Assembly: GCF_022132145.1 (NCBI RefSeq)
Contig: NZ_JAJISP010000003.1
Location: 310,001-374,000, forward strand
Direction of reading: 5' to 3'
DNA from: Pseudomonas sp. MMS21 TM103
GTDB lineage: Bacteria; Pseudomonadota; Gammaproteobacteria; Pseudomonadales; Pseudomonadaceae
Length of the DNA: 64,000 nt
Within the stretch, counting starts at the first letter, position 1. Each line of letters starts with the position of its first letter. This document shows positions 8,889 through 17,877 of this stretch, piece after piece. The notes under the pieces are model-generated. The model made no database searches. It was given only the letters and a program-made list of their open reading frames with translations, and was not told the origin of the DNA. The translations under genes were made by a program, and so were the position numbers.

Positions 8889-9227
8889 TCACGGCAGTGG
8901 CGAAAGTGACGCTGCGGGTAGCAACTGGCAGCCCTGCCGCGGGCTGAGCCAGACGGCACTATTGCTGCGACCCAGGCCACTGGCGGTGACCCGCTTGCGG
9001 CTCTGGTCATCGAGCAACTGGCTGACCGGTACATACTGGCTGACATAGCCGTCACAGTAGGATGCGGGGTTGTTCATCACATAGCGGCAGGAACAATATT
9101 CCTTGGCCGTATAGGCGCTGATGATGTCGGGGAAGGCCTGCAGGTGCGCCCGATTCTGCCAGCCGAGCCACAGCACCAGCAGGACGAGCACCAGCAGCAG
9201 CGTGCGCAACGGATGACGACGGATCAT
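8889..9227 (-). CDS. Small membrane-anchored cysteine-containing protein, unknown function
   Basis: The protein has 112 residues with an N-terminal hydrophobic anchor (LLLVLVLLVLWLG, about residues 10-22) and a short exported domain with EYCSCRYVMN and SYCDGY (three or four cysteines). I do not recognise a named family. Its start overlaps the end of the upstream serine-hydrolase gene by four bases, so the two are translated together and their products probably act in the same periplasmic place. Cysteines in an exported domain may form disulfides or bind a metal; this is inference. Confidence 0.65.
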   Translation of the reverse strand: MIRRHPLRTLLLVLVLLVLWLGWQNRAHLQAFPDIISAYTAKEYCSCRYVMNNPASYCDGYVSQYVPVSQLLDDQSRKRVTASGLGRSNSAVWLSPRQGCQLLPAASLSPLP

Positions 9228-10342
9228 GGCTGTACCTCGCGGGCAAAGGCGCTGGCGACCATCTTGAGCAGTTGGTTGTCCTGGAAGCTGGCGTCGCGAT
9301 CATCGGCGTAGCGCACGATCACCAGTTTCTCCGTTGGCAACACATAGAGCCCCTGACCCCAGTGACCGAGTGCGGCGAAGGCATCGGCCGGTGCATCCGC
9401 CCAGGGTCTGGCCGCGCCCGGCAGCTCGGCGTTCAACCACCAGTGCCCGCCCGGCACGGCGTCCCCCGCTTCGGCGGCATCCGCCTGGTAAGTGGCCAAG
9501 GGCGTGCGGTTGAAGGCGACCCAGGCCGGCGGCAGCAACTGCTGCTCGCCCCAGCGGCCATCGCGCAGCATCAACAGGCCAACCCGGGCCAGGTCACGGG
9601 CACTCATGTAGGCATAGGAGGAGGCAATGAAGGTGCCGGCGGGATCGGTTTCCCAGACCGCCGAGGTGATGCCGAGTGGCTCGAACAGCGCGGTCCAGGG
9701 ATAGTCCGCATAGGCCTCGGCACCGACCATGCCCTTGAGGGCGGCGGACAGCACATTGCTGTCGCCACTGGAGTAGCGAAAGCGTGTGCCCGGCGCCACA
9801 GCGTCGGCGTGCGCGGCGGTGAAGGCGGCCATGTCCGTGCGGCCGCGGGTATAGAGCATGGCCACCACCGAGGATTTCAGCGGCGCATATTCGTAGTCTT
9901 CGCGCCAGTCCAGACCCGAGGCCCAGTTGAGCAGGTGGCCGACCTTGATCCCCGGATGTCTGGCGAACGGCGGGTAATACTGCGCCACTGGCGCATCGAG
10001 CTTGAAGCGGCCCTGGCCGTAGGCAACTCCCAGCGTGGTGGCGAGCAGGCTCTTGCTCATCGACCAGGTCAGGTGCGGTGTATCGGCGCCAGTCGGTCCG
10101 GCGTAACGCTCGTAAACCACTAGGCCATCACGGATGACCAGCAAGGCATCGGTGCGCACGCCCGTGCGCTGTGCCTCGTCGCGGGGTGGAAAGGCATAGG
10201 CCTCCAGCTCGGCGATGGCCGGAGTCGCAGGCACGGGCTCCAGGGCCCAATCGGCAGCCGGCCAGCTTTCGGCCTGGACGAGGCCGGCGCCGCTCGCCAT
10301 GGCGATGATCAAGCCGAACCGATGCAGCAGGGATACGGGCAT
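9224..10342 (-). CDS. Serine hydrolase of the class C beta-lactamase / penicillin-binding family
   Basis: The 372-residue protein has a signal peptide (cleavage after about VQA). The family SxxK motif is present as SMSK in LTWSMSKSLL, and RYSSGDSNVL is at the position of the YxN-type motif. Such enzymes hydrolyse beta-lactams, esters or peptide bonds through an acyl-serine intermediate. The ATG at 10342 has GGAGG 7 bases upstream; a longer frame reaching 10441 lacks this. It is coupled to the small membrane protein at its 3' end. True beta-lactamase activity should not be assumed. Confidence 0.85.
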   Translation of the reverse strand: MPVSLLHRFGLIIAMASGAGLVQAESWPAADWALEPVPATPAIAELEAYAFPPRDEAQRTGVRTDALLVIRDGLVVYERYAGPTGADTPHLTWSMSKSLLATTLGVAYGQGRFKLDAPVAQYYPPFARHPGIKVGHLLNWASGLDWREDYEYAPLKSSVVAMLYTRGRTDMAAFTAAHADAVAPGTRFRYSSGDSNVLSAALKGMVGAEAYADYPWTALFEPLGITSAVWETDPAGTFIASSYAYMSARDLARVGLLMLRDGRWGEQQLLPPAWVAFNRTPLATYQADAAEAGDAVPGGHWWLNAELPGAARPWADAPADAFAALGHWGQGLYVLPTEKLVIVRYADDRDASFQDNQLLKMVASAFAREVQP

Positions 10343-10642
10343 TGCAGTGCCTCCGCGGATGACAAAGCGGCACCCTAGCATGCCGTCGATGACGCTAAAC
10401 AGCGCCTGATCCTGGTTCGCAAGCAACGGCATCGCGAGCAAGCCCGCGCCTCCAGGCGCACGCAGGCTGAGGACTGCCGGAGCGCACTGCCGGCTTGGTG
10501 GACTGTTCGCTACGCGCCTGAACCCACCCGGCTTTAGCCTGCAAGCGGTTGGCCGCAGGCTCCAAGGTGGGCCGTACTCGCGCCGCAGTACGCCGCTGAA
10601 TTTTGCAGCCGCGTCGCCGCCTCGCCGTGCCAGGGCAAGTTC
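10343..10642. other. Intergenic stretch, nothing recognised
   Basis: About 300 bases lie between two minus-strand genes. I found no RNA gene, strong inverted repeat, terminator or conserved protein fragment. Overlapping open frames in this GC-rich DNA have no family features. Confidence 0.4.
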
Positions 10643-11533
10643 CTACAGGTGCAGGCCCAAGGCGGCCTGGGCTTTGGCCAGGCGCTTGCCGCGCGCGGAG
10701 TTGGCAAGCGACAGCAGGCCGCGGTCGCGTTGCCACAAGGCGGCCCAATCCGCCGGCCCGGCGGCGAAGGCCGCGTGCAGCTCGACGTCCAGTGCGGCGA
10801 ACTGGGCGAACAACCCGGCCAGCAGCAGGTGCGTGGCGGCTTGCGCCGGGTCTTTGCGCGCCACTTCGGCGCAGCCGGCGAGCAGCCCGAGCAGACGCAA
10901 CTGCAAGGCCTGCGGCCAGTTCGATTCCTGCCCCACGCCATACAGCCAGGCGCCCACGGCGGTGAGGACGTGCAGATCCTCGATGCTGCGAAAAGGCTTC
11001 ACATAGTCGTCCCAGCCATCGCCGGCCAGGCGCTCGCAGTGGGCGCCATCCAGATACAGGCGGGCGTGACCGATATCGGGCATCAGGGGCAGGCTCGGCA
11101 GCGTCTCGACACGCACCCCGGGATCGCCATTGCGCACCACGCCCAGGGCCAAGCGCACAGGTTGCGCCGGCAGCTCTTCGCGGGCGGCGACCAGCAACCA
11201 GTCGGCGGCATCGCCGGCCGTGACGAAATCCTTGCGGCCATGCAGCTGCAGGCCGCTCAGCCGGGTCTGCATATCCGCCGGGCGCACGCTTTTGTTCTCG
11301 GTGACACAGAGCGCGCCCAGCGACCAGGGCGCGGACAGCCAGAGCTTGCGCAGAGCGCCTTGATAGCCGGCGAGGAAGGCCAGCCCCGGAGTCGCCGCCA
11401 AACGCCCGCCGAGCAAGGCCAACTCGAATGGCGACGGCGTGCCCAGCCGCGCCAGCAGCGCGGCATACCACGCCTCCAGGCTGCTGGCGGCCGGCAGGCG
11501 TTGGTGGGTTTGCAACAGGTTTTGCCAGGGCAT
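10643..11533 (-). CDS. Shortened acyl-CoA dehydrogenase-like protein
   Basis: The 296-residue protein follows the acyl-CoA dehydrogenase plan: an N-terminal helical part, a middle beta domain ([32 protein letters not shown]) and the start of a C-terminal helical bundle. The usual length is 380-400 residues. The C-terminal region, which carries the catalytic glutamate and FAD contacts, is short and poorly conserved, so activity is doubtful. The ATG at 11533 has GAGGA about 7 bases upstream. The gene is divergent from olsB, and the Pho-type repeats lie between them. Confidence 0.65.
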   Translation of the reverse strand: MPWQNLLQTHQRLPAASSLEAWYAALLARLGTPSPFELALLGGRLAATPGLAFLAGYQGALRKLWLSAPWSLGALCVTENKSVRPADMQTRLSGLQLHGRKDFVTAGDAADWLLVAAREELPAQPVRLALGVVRNGDPGVRVETLPSLPLMPDIGHARLYLDGAHCERLAGDGWDDYVKPFRSIEDLHVLTAVGAWLYGVGQESNWPQALQLRLLGLLAGCAEVARKDPAQAATHLLLAGLFAQFAALDVELHAAFAAGPADWAALWQRDRGLLSLANSARGKRLAKAQAALGLHL

Positions 11534-11568
11534 ACGCAGTTCCTCTACCGGGTTGGAGTCGCAAGCGG

Positions 11569-11597
11569 CTGTCACACAAGCATCACCAAAACTTCAC
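11569..11597 (+). promoter_or_regulatory. Probable PhoB (Pho) box upstream of olsBA
   Basis: Three direct 7-base units, CTGTCAC (11569), GCATCAC (11580) and ACTTCAC (11591), are spaced exactly 11 bases apart and share TCAC. An 11-bp period of TGTCA-like units is the PhoB binding design. The site is ~90 bp upstream of the olsB start, and ornithine-lipid genes are known to be induced by phosphate limitation in pseudomonads. No experiment supports this particular site. Confidence 0.6.
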
Positions 11598-11685
11598 AGG
11601 GGTGACACCGCTGCTACCTAGCCTGAGCTTGCCCAACAAGATCGACCGGCTGCAAGACAAAAAGCCGGCCAACGGAGATGACGGC

Positions 11686-12444
11686 ATGACCCAAATGGCA
11701 ATCACCCGCGACCGCACCACCCCAGCACGTCGCTTGCAGGCCGAGCGACTCGTCGGCCCTGCTGCCCTGCGTGAAGCCCAGGCCCTGCGCTTTCGCGTGT
11801 TCAGCGCCGAATTCGATGCCAAGCTCAAGGGTGCCGAACTCGGCTTGGACATGGATGACTACGACATTCACTGCCAGCACATCGGCGTGCGTGATCTGAA
11901 CAGCGGCCTGCTGGTGGCCACCACCCGCCTGCTCGATCATCAGGCCGCCGCCGGCCTGGGCCGGTTCTACAGCGAAGAGGAGTTCAGCCTGCACGGCCTG
12001 CAGCACCTGCAAGGCCCAGTGCTGGAAATCGGCCGCACCTGCGTCGACAGCGCCTACCGCAACGGCGCCACCATCGCGGTGCTCTGGGGCGAACTGGCCG
12101 ACGTCCTCAACCAGGGCGATTACCGCTACCTGATGGGCTGCGCCAGCATCTCCATGCAGGACGGCGGCGTCCAGGCCCAGGCGATCATGCAGCGCCTGCG
12201 CGAACGCTACCTGTGCACCGAGCACCTGCGGGCAGAGCCGAAGACGCCGCTGCCGGCCCTGGAGGTGCCGAGCAACGTCATCGCCGAGATGCCCCCGCTG
12301 CTCAAGGCCTACATGCGCCTGGGCGCGAAAATCTGCGGTGAGCCGTGCTGGGATCCCGACTTCCAGGTGGCCGATGTGTTCATCCTGCTCAAGCGCGACG
12401 AACTCTGCCCGCGCTACGCGCGCCACTTCAAGGCGGCGGTCTGA
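11686..12444 (+). CDS. olsB: L-ornithine N(alpha)-acyltransferase OlsB
   Basis: This 252-residue GNAT-fold enzyme attaches a 3-hydroxyacyl chain to ornithine, making lyso-ornithine lipid, the first step of phosphate-free ornithine-lipid synthesis. Typical segments are [15 protein letters not shown] near the N-terminus, [22 protein letters not shown] in the middle and a C-terminal [15 protein letters not shown]. The ATG at 11686 follows GGAG at a good distance. Its partner olsA starts 73 bp downstream on the same strand. The Pho-type repeat array upstream suggests induction when phosphate is scarce. The product works at the inner face of the cytoplasmic membrane. Confidence 0.92.
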   Translation: MTQMAITRDRTTPARRLQAERLVGPAALREAQALRFRVFSAEFDAKLKGAELGLDMDDYDIHCQHIGVRDLNSGLLVATTRLLDHQAAAGLGRFYSEEEFSLHGLQHLQGPVLEIGRTCVDSAYRNGATIAVLWGELADVLNQGDYRYLMGCASISMQDGGVQAQAIMQRLRERYLCTEHLRAEPKTPLPALEVPSNVIAEMPPLLKAYMRLGAKICGEPCWDPDFQVADVFILLKRDELCPRYARHFKAAV

Positions 12445-12517
12445 TCCAGCAGCACTTGCAGGAGCGCCCCGGCCTGTGTAGACAGTGCCGGGCCATGTCG
12501 TCCGCCCGGAGTACTCG

Positions 12518-13288
12518 ATGAACAAGCTGCGCCTGTACCTGCGAATGCTGCGCCTGCTCGCCATCATCGGCCTGGTCACCCCACTGGCCGGGGTGTTGAG
12601 TCTGCTGGAGCGTTTGCTGCGGCAGGACCTGATGGGCCTGCGCCAGCGCCTGAGCCGCTGGTTCTTCGCGCGCATGAGCAATGCCCTGCCGTTCCGCCTG
12701 AGCGTGCACGGCGAACTGCCGCAGGAGCCGATGCTGTGGGTCAGCAACCACATCTCCTGGACCGATATCCCGCTACTCGGCATGCTCGCGCCGCTGTCGT
12801 TCCTGTCGAAGGCCGAGGTCCGTGCCTGGCCGCTGGCCGGCTGGCTGGCGCACCAGGCCGGCACCCTGTTCATCCGCCGCGGTGCGGCGGACAGCAATCG
12901 GCTCAACCAGCAACTCGGCCACCACCTGGGGCAGGGTCGGCCCCTGCTGATCTTCCCGGAAGGCACCACCACCGACGGTCAAGTCCTGCGCACCTTCCAT
13001 GGCCGCCTGCTGAGCAGCGCCATCGATACCGGGGTGGCGCTGCAACCGGTCGCCATCCGTTACCTGCGCGACGGCCAGCCCTGCATGATCACGCCCTTTA
13101 TCGGTGACGACGACATGCTCTCGCACCTGTTGCGCCTGCTCGCCAGTGACCCGATCGACGTACAGATTCACCTGCTGCAACCGATTGCCAGCGCCACCCT
13201 GAATCGCAACCAACTGGCACGCCGTGCTCACGCAGCCGTGGCCAGCGCCCTGGCGACGGACTGCGAAGCGCAAGCTCAGGCTGCGTAA
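12518..13288 (+). CDS. olsA: Lyso-ornithine lipid O-acyltransferase OlsA
   Basis: The 256-residue PlsC-family membrane acyltransferase has the active-site motif HxxxxD as NHISWTD and the substrate-binding FPEGTTTDG block. A hydrophobic N-terminal segment anchors it in the inner membrane. It adds the second acyl chain to lyso-ornithine lipid made by OlsB; the family can also acylate lysophosphatidate. The ATG at 12518 has GGAG upstream. The place directly after olsB makes the OlsA call secure. It is convergent with the Usp gene, leaving only one base between the two. Confidence 0.92.
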   Translation: MNKLRLYLRMLRLLAIIGLVTPLAGVLSLLERLLRQDLMGLRQRLSRWFFARMSNALPFRLSVHGELPQEPMLWVSNHISWTDIPLLGMLAPLSFLSKAEVRAWPLAGWLAHQAGTLFIRRGAADSNRLNQQLGHHLGQGRPLLIFPEGTTTDGQVLRTFHGRLLSSAIDTGVALQPVAIRYLRDGQPCMITPFIGDDDMLSHLLRLLASDPIDVQIHLLQPIASATLNRNQLARRAHAAVASALATDCEAQAQAA

Positions 13289-13289
13289 A

Positions 13290-14138
13290 TCAGCCCTGTG
13301 GCGGCACGCAGAGGATGTCGCACGGCAACTCGGCCAGCAGCGCCCCGGCGACGCTGCCGAGCACCAACCGCGGCAGCCCCTTGCGTCCATGCGTGGCGAT
13401 CACCAGCAGATCGGCCTGGGTCTCCAGCAATTCCTGGGCAATCACCTCCTGGGGCTCACCTTCACGCACCCGCAGGCTGCTATCGGGCAGCGCCAGACCA
13501 GCGTCCTCCAGGCTGGTACACAACGTCAGCAAGGCGTCCTTGGCTTGGCTCTCGAGCACGCGATGATCGATCGCCGCCTCGGTCAGCTTACCCCTGGGAA
13601 AGGGCACCAGGGCATGCAGCACCGTGCAGCGCTGCAGGTCAAGCAGGCCCAGTCGCTGTGCACTGCTCATGGCGTGCACCGCGCCGGGTGACAGATCCAG
13701 CGCAGCCATGGCATGCCGGTAATCGGCAGTGGCCGGCTGCGCGACGCGCAGGACCGGCAGATGACTGCCACGGATCAGGCGCTCCACAGTGGTGCCCAGA
13801 AACAAGTCGCGCAGCGGCGTCTTGCGGTGACTGCCAACCACCAGCAGGTCGGCGCCCATACCCAGGCACGCCTCGAAGATAATCGGTTCGACCTCGCCGC
13901 TGCTGACCAGCACCCGCGGCCGGCTGCCGGCCTGCTTGGCCAGTTGCTCCGCCTGCTCATCGAGCAACCGCTCGATGCGCCGCACATGCTCGGCGACGAA
14001 GTCCTTCGGCGCATCGTCATCGACCACATGCACCAGGGTCCAGTCGCCGCCACCCTGCTTTTCGATCAACCGGGCAGCACGCTCCACTGCATGCGCCGAA
14101 CGCTGGGAAAGGTCGGTCGCCACCAGTAGCTTGATCAT
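13290..14138 (-). CDS. Universal stress protein with two UspA domains
   Basis: The protein has about 282 residues with two tandem Usp domains. Each ends with the ATP-binding-type pattern: GMGADLLVVGSHRKTPLRDLFLG in the first, LLVIATHGRKGLPRLVLGS in the second. UspA proteins are cytoplasmic stress-survival factors that bind ATP in some subfamilies. I place the start at 14138 (MIKLLVATDLSQRS); an ATG at 14150 is also possible and neither has a strong ribosome site. The P-type ATPase is encoded divergently ~130 bp away. Confidence 0.9.
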   Translation of the reverse strand: MIKLLVATDLSQRSAHAVERAARLIEKQGGGDWTLVHVVDDDAPKDFVAEHVRRIERLLDEQAEQLAKQAGSRPRVLVSSGEVEPIIFEACLGMGADLLVVGSHRKTPLRDLFLGTTVERLIRGSHLPVLRVAQPATADYRHAMAALDLSPGAVHAMSSAQRLGLLDLQRCTVLHALVPFPRGKLTEAAIDHRVLESQAKDALLTLCTSLEDAGLALPDSSLRVREGEPQEVIAQELLETQADLLVIATHGRKGLPRLVLGSVAGALLAELPCDILCVPPQG

Positions 14139-14270
14139 CTCGTTCACCATGCCAGGCTGTGCGTGTCCAGTCATTCGAGCGCAGAACATGCCCGGCGGTT
14201 TTGATGCAGATCAGCGCAGGCTCCGTGAATAAGACTACTGTGCCAACAGTGCAATCATGGAGAAGGCTGA

Positions 14271-16988
14271 ATGGACACCCGACAACCGGCTCACACCGAA
14301 TCGGACTGGCACGCCCTCGATACGCAACAGGCCCTCGACAACCTGCACAGCAACCCGACTGGCCTCGCCGAGAACGAGGCTGCGGCACGCCTGCAACGCC
14401 ATGGGGCCAATCGCCTGCCGCCGCCCAGGCGCCGCGGCCCGCTATTGCGCCTGCTGTTGCAATTTCACAACCTGCTGCTGTACATGATGATCGCCGCGGC
14501 GGCGGTCACCGCCCTGCTCGGGCACTGGGTGGATACTGCGGTGATCCTCGTCGTGGTGCTGATCAATGCGCTGATCGGCTTCATTCAGGAGGGCAAGGCC
14601 GAGCACGCCCTGGACGCCATTCGCGACATGCTGTCGCTGCATGCCATGGTCCTGCGCGATGGCGAACGCCGGGAAATCCCCGCCGAACAGCTGGTTCCCG
14701 GCGATATCGTCGCCCTGGTCTCCGGGGACAAGGTGCCGGCCGACCTGCGCCTGCTCAAGGTGAAGAATTTCGTCGTCGAGGAAGCGGCGCTGACCGGCGA
14801 GTCGGTACCGGTGGAGAAATCCATCGCCCGCTCGGCCGCCGACGCCGTGCTCGGCGACCGCCGCTGCATGGCCTACTCCGGCACCCTGGTCAGCAGCGGT
14901 CAGGCCCTCGGCCTGGTGGTGGGCACAGGCCCGGCCACCGAACTGGGACGCATCGGCAGCATGCTGCAACAGGTGCAGCCGCTGACCACCCCGCTGCTGC
15001 GGCAGATCGACGGCTTCAGCCGCTGGCTGAGCGTGGCCCTGCTGATCCTGGCGGTCGTCACCTTCGCCCTCGGCACCCTGTGGCGCGATCAGGATCCGGC
15101 GCAGACATTCATGATGGTGGTGGCGCTGACCGTCGCGGCGATTCCCGAGGGATTGCCGGCGATCATGACGGTGATCCTGGCCCTCGGCGTGCAGCGCATG
15201 GCCCGGCAAAACGCCATCGTACGGCGCCTGCCGGCGGTGGAAACCCTCGGTTCGGTCACCGTGATCTGCACGGACAAGACCGGCACCCTGACCCGCAACG
15301 AGATGACCGTGCAACGGCTGGTCAGCGCCGACCGAATCATCGACGTCAGCGGTGTCGGTTACGCCCCCGCCGGAGGCTTTCATCTCGCTGGCGCGCCCCT
15401 GGAGATCGATCGGGCCCTGCTCGAGATCGGCCGCGCGGCGCTGTTGTGCAACGATGCCCGACTGGAGGAGGACGCCGCCGGCAACTGGCTGCTGCACGGC
15501 GACCCGACCGAAGGCGCACTCGCCACCCTGGCCCTGAAAACCGGCCTCGCTGCACTGGAGACGCAGGCCGAGCTGCCGCGCAGCGACGCCATTCCCTTCG
15601 AGTCGGAACACCGTTTCATGGCCACCCTGCACCATGACCATAGCGGTCATGGGCTGATCTACCTCAAGGGCGCCCCCGAGCGACTGTTGGAGATGTGCAG
15701 CCAGCAACGCACTGGCGACGGCGACCAGCCGCTCGATGCGGACTACTGGCGGCGCCAGGCCACTGACCTGGCCGCCCATGGCTTGCGCCTGCTGGCCATT
15801 GCCAGCCGCCCGGCCGATGCCGAGCAACGCAGCCTGAGTTTTGCCGATGTGGAACAGGGTTTCACCCTGCTCGCCCTGCTCGGCATCATCGACCCGCCCC
15901 GCGAAGAGGCCATCGCCGCGGTGGCCGAATGCCGCAGCGCCGGCATCGCGGTGAAAATGATCACCGGCGATCATGTCGAAACCGCCCGCGCCATCGGCGC
16001 GCAACTGGGCATCGGGGTTGGCCGGCCGGCCCTGACCGGCGCCGAAATCGAACTGCTCGACGAACGCCGCCTGCGCGAGTTGCTAGCCGGCATCGAGGTG
16101 TTCGCCCGCGCCAGCCCGGAACACAAACTGCGCCTGGTGCAGGCCATGCAGGCCAGCGGCGAAGTGGTGGCGATGACCGGCGACGGGGTCAACGATGCGC
16201 CGGCGCTGAAGCGTGCGGATATCGGCGTGGCGATGGGCCGCAAGGGCACCGAGGCGGCCAAGGAAGCGGCAGAGATAGTCCTCACCGACGACAACTTCGC
16301 CACCATTGCCGGGGCCGTGCGCGAGGGTCGGGCGATCTACGACAACCTGAAGAAATTCATCCTGTTCGTCCTGCCCACCAACGGCGGCGAAGCCCTGATC
16401 GTGATCGCCGCCATCCTGTTCCAGCTGAATCTGCCGTTGACCCCGGTCCAAGTGCTGTGGATCAACATGGTCACCTCCATCACCCTGGCCCTGGCCCTCG
16501 CTTTCGAACCGTCCGAGCAAGGTCTGATGAGCCGTCCCCCACGCCCGCCGGCCGAGCCGCTGCTCACAGGCTTCTTCGTCTGGCGTGTGCTGATGGTTTC
16601 GCTGCTGATGATGGGCGGCGCCCTCGGCCTGTTTCTCTGGGAAATGCGGCACGGCAACAGCCTGGAAAGCGCGCGCACCATGGCCGTCAACACCGTGGTG
16701 ATGTGCGAGATGTTCTACCTGGTGAACAGCCGGCATATCTTCGCCTCGGTCCTCAGTCGCGAGGGCTTGCTCGGCAACCCCAAGGTGCTGCTGGCCATCG
16801 CCGTGTGCCTGGCGCTGCAACTGTTGTTCACCTATGCGCCCCCCATGCAGCAGGTATTCGGCTCCAGCGCACTGGGTGGCGCCGAATGGCTGCGCGTAGT
16901 GCTGGCTGGTTTGCTGCTGTTCAGCGTCGCCGAGCTGGAGAAGGCGGTGATCCGCCGCTTTCACCTGCATCCTCATGCGGTGGGCTAA
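14271..16988 (+). CDS. P-type cation-transporting ATPase (P2 type, Ca/Mn/Na class)
   Basis: The 905-residue pump has the phosphorylation motif DKTGTLT with Asp335, the TGES actuator motif (LTGESVPVEK), the PEGLP motif of membrane helix 4 and GDGVNDAPALK for the hinge. The N-terminal cation-ATPase domain begins with residues like ALDNLHSNPTGL. Helix 6 reads INMVTSITLALA and lacks the aspartate of the classical SERCA motif NxxTD, so plain Ca2+ specificity is uncertain. It acts in the inner membrane. The ribosome site GAGAAGG precedes the ATG. It is divergent from a universal stress gene. Confidence 0.9.
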   Translation: MDTRQPAHTESDWHALDTQQALDNLHSNPTGLAENEAAARLQRHGANRLPPPRRRGPLLRLLLQFHNLLLYMMIAAAAVTALLGHWVDTAVILVVVLINALIGFIQEGKAEHALDAIRDMLSLHAMVLRDGERREIPAEQLVPGDIVALVSGDKVPADLRLLKVKNFVVEEAALTGESVPVEKSIARSAADAVLGDRRCMAYSGTLVSSGQALGLVVGTGPATELGRIGSMLQQVQPLTTPLLRQIDGFSRWLSVALLILAVVTFALGTLWRDQDPAQTFMMVVALTVAAIPEGLPAIMTVILALGVQRMARQNAIVRRLPAVETLGSVTVICTDKTGTLTRNEMTVQRLVSADRIIDVSGVGYAPAGGFHLAGAPLEIDRALLEIGRAALLCNDARLEEDAAGNWLLHGDPTEGALATLALKTGLAALETQAELPRSDAIPFESEHRFMATLHHDHSGHGLIYLKGAPERLLEMCSQQRTGDGDQPLDADYWRRQATDLAAHGLRLLAIASRPADAEQRSLSFADVEQGFTLLALLGIIDPPREEAIAAVAECRSAGIAVKMITGDHVETARAIGAQLGIGVGRPALTGAEIELLDERRLRELLAGIEVFARASPEHKLRLVQAMQASGEVVAMTGDGVNDAPALKRADIGVAMGRKGTEAAKEAAEIVLTDDNFATIAGAVREGRAIYDNLKKFILFVLPTNGGEALIVIAAILFQLNLPLTPVQVLWINMVTSITLALALAFEPSEQGLMSRPPRPPAEPLLTGFFVWRVLMVSLLMMGGALGLFLWEMRHGNSLESARTMAVNTVVMCEMFYLVNSRHIFASVLSREGLLGNPKVLLAIAVCLALQLLFTYAPPMQQVFGSSALGGAEWLRVVLAGLLLFSVAELEKAVIRRFHLHPHAVG

Positions 16989-17083
16989 GGGGCTGTAAGG
17001 GAATTCCGGCTACTGCGACGAAGCGCTGTCACGCAGCAAACTAGGGCACTCAAGGAGCACGATCGCAGGATGAATCAGGCGCC

Positions 17084-17146
17084 CGATGGGTAACGCTACC
17101 CTCAACCTACGCGGCCCGACGGATGGCCGCCCGCCCCCATCCTATG
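17084..17146 (+). repeat. Intergenic repeat (ATGGGTA...CATCCTA type), copy 1
   Basis: The sequence begins CGATGGGTAACGCTACC, continues CTCAACCTACGCGGCCCG and ends near CATCCTAT. A shorter second copy is at 54722-54767. ATGGGTA...CTCAACC...CATCCTA elements recur between genes in many pseudomonads. It lies between two convergent genes and may help terminate transcription, but no T-run is present. Confidence 0.45.
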
Positions 17147-17166
17147 GGGCCCGGATTGCTTGCGGG

Positions 17167-17748
17167 CTAGGACTCCCCCCGCAAGCGGCGGGCGAACTCG
17201 ACCAGTTCGGGGTAGAAGGCGCGAAAGTCCGCACTTAACGGTACATACAGACGCTCCAGCTCGAGCAGGCTGCCATCCAGCACGCCAGGACGGGACAGCC
17301 GACGGCCCATACCGGCAATCACCTGCTCCAGCACGGCAAAATCGCGGTAGCTGCCAAGCCAGTCCTGGGCCGCCATACGGGGCGCAATCAGCGCCAGACG
17401 CTCGGGCAAAACCGGCTCGTCGGCCAGGACCCGATACACCCGCCCAGTGAATTGCGTCAGCGGCTCGTCGGTGTACTCCGGCCAATTCAGCGCCAGGCAG
17501 TGATCGAAGAACAGATCCAGGAGAATCCCGGCATAGCGTCGGCGTCCGGCGGGGAAGCGCGCCCGGGCCTGGGCCAGTAGCGCATGGCTGTCGGTAAAGA
17601 CATCGATACGCCGGTGCAGGACGATCGCGGCTTCGATGTCCGCAGGCCACTGCCCGACTAGCCGGCCTTTGACGAAATCGCCATACAGGCTGCCAAGCAG
17701 TTGCGCCGGCGCATTGCCGCCAAGATGCAGATGAGCGAGGTAGTTCAT
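17167..17748 (-). CDS. acpH: Acyl carrier protein phosphodiesterase AcpH
   Basis: The 193-residue protein starts MNYLAHLHL and has HRRIDVFTDSH and LFFDHCLALNW, the histidine/aspartate pattern of the HD-like ACP hydrolyase family (DUF479). The enzyme removes 4'-phosphopantetheine from holo-ACP in the cytoplasm. The length is as expected. It is divergent from arsR-xenB; this order (acpH, ArsR gene, xenB) agrees with what I recall for P. aeruginosa. Confidence 0.9.
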   Translation of the reverse strand: MNYLAHLHLGGNAPAQLLGSLYGDFVKGRLVGQWPADIEAAIVLHRRIDVFTDSHALLAQARARFPAGRRRYAGILLDLFFDHCLALNWPEYTDEPLTQFTGRVYRVLADEPVLPERLALIAPRMAAQDWLGSYRDFAVLEQVIAGMGRRLSRPGVLDGSLLELERLYVPLSADFRAFYPELVEFARRLRGES

Positions 17749-17801
17749 AGGTCAGAGCTTACACATCAGTGCGGGCAATGAGCACTATCGGCGTAAACGA
17801 T

Positions 17802-17829
17802 CTGTGTATCGCCACGCACCGATATACAG
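17802..17829. promoter_or_regulatory. Candidate operator of the ArsR-type regulator
   Basis: CTGTGTATCG (17802-17811) and CGATATACAG (17820-17829) form a 10-bp inverted repeat with one mismatch and an 8-base spacer. It is ~50 bp upstream of the arsR start. Winged-helix ArsR dimers bind such dyads over promoters. Assignment is by position and symmetry only. Confidence 0.5.
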
Positions 17830-17877
17830 TTTGTCCCATCGCGAAATAGCACTACAGCAACCTTGGAAACTGCCCAC

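Noticed and set aside
14442..16004. 520-codon open frame on the minus strand opposite the P-type ATPase
   Set aside because: It is an antisense shadow of a clearly coding gene in GC-rich DNA, with low-complexity H/Q/D/G-rich translation and no family motif.
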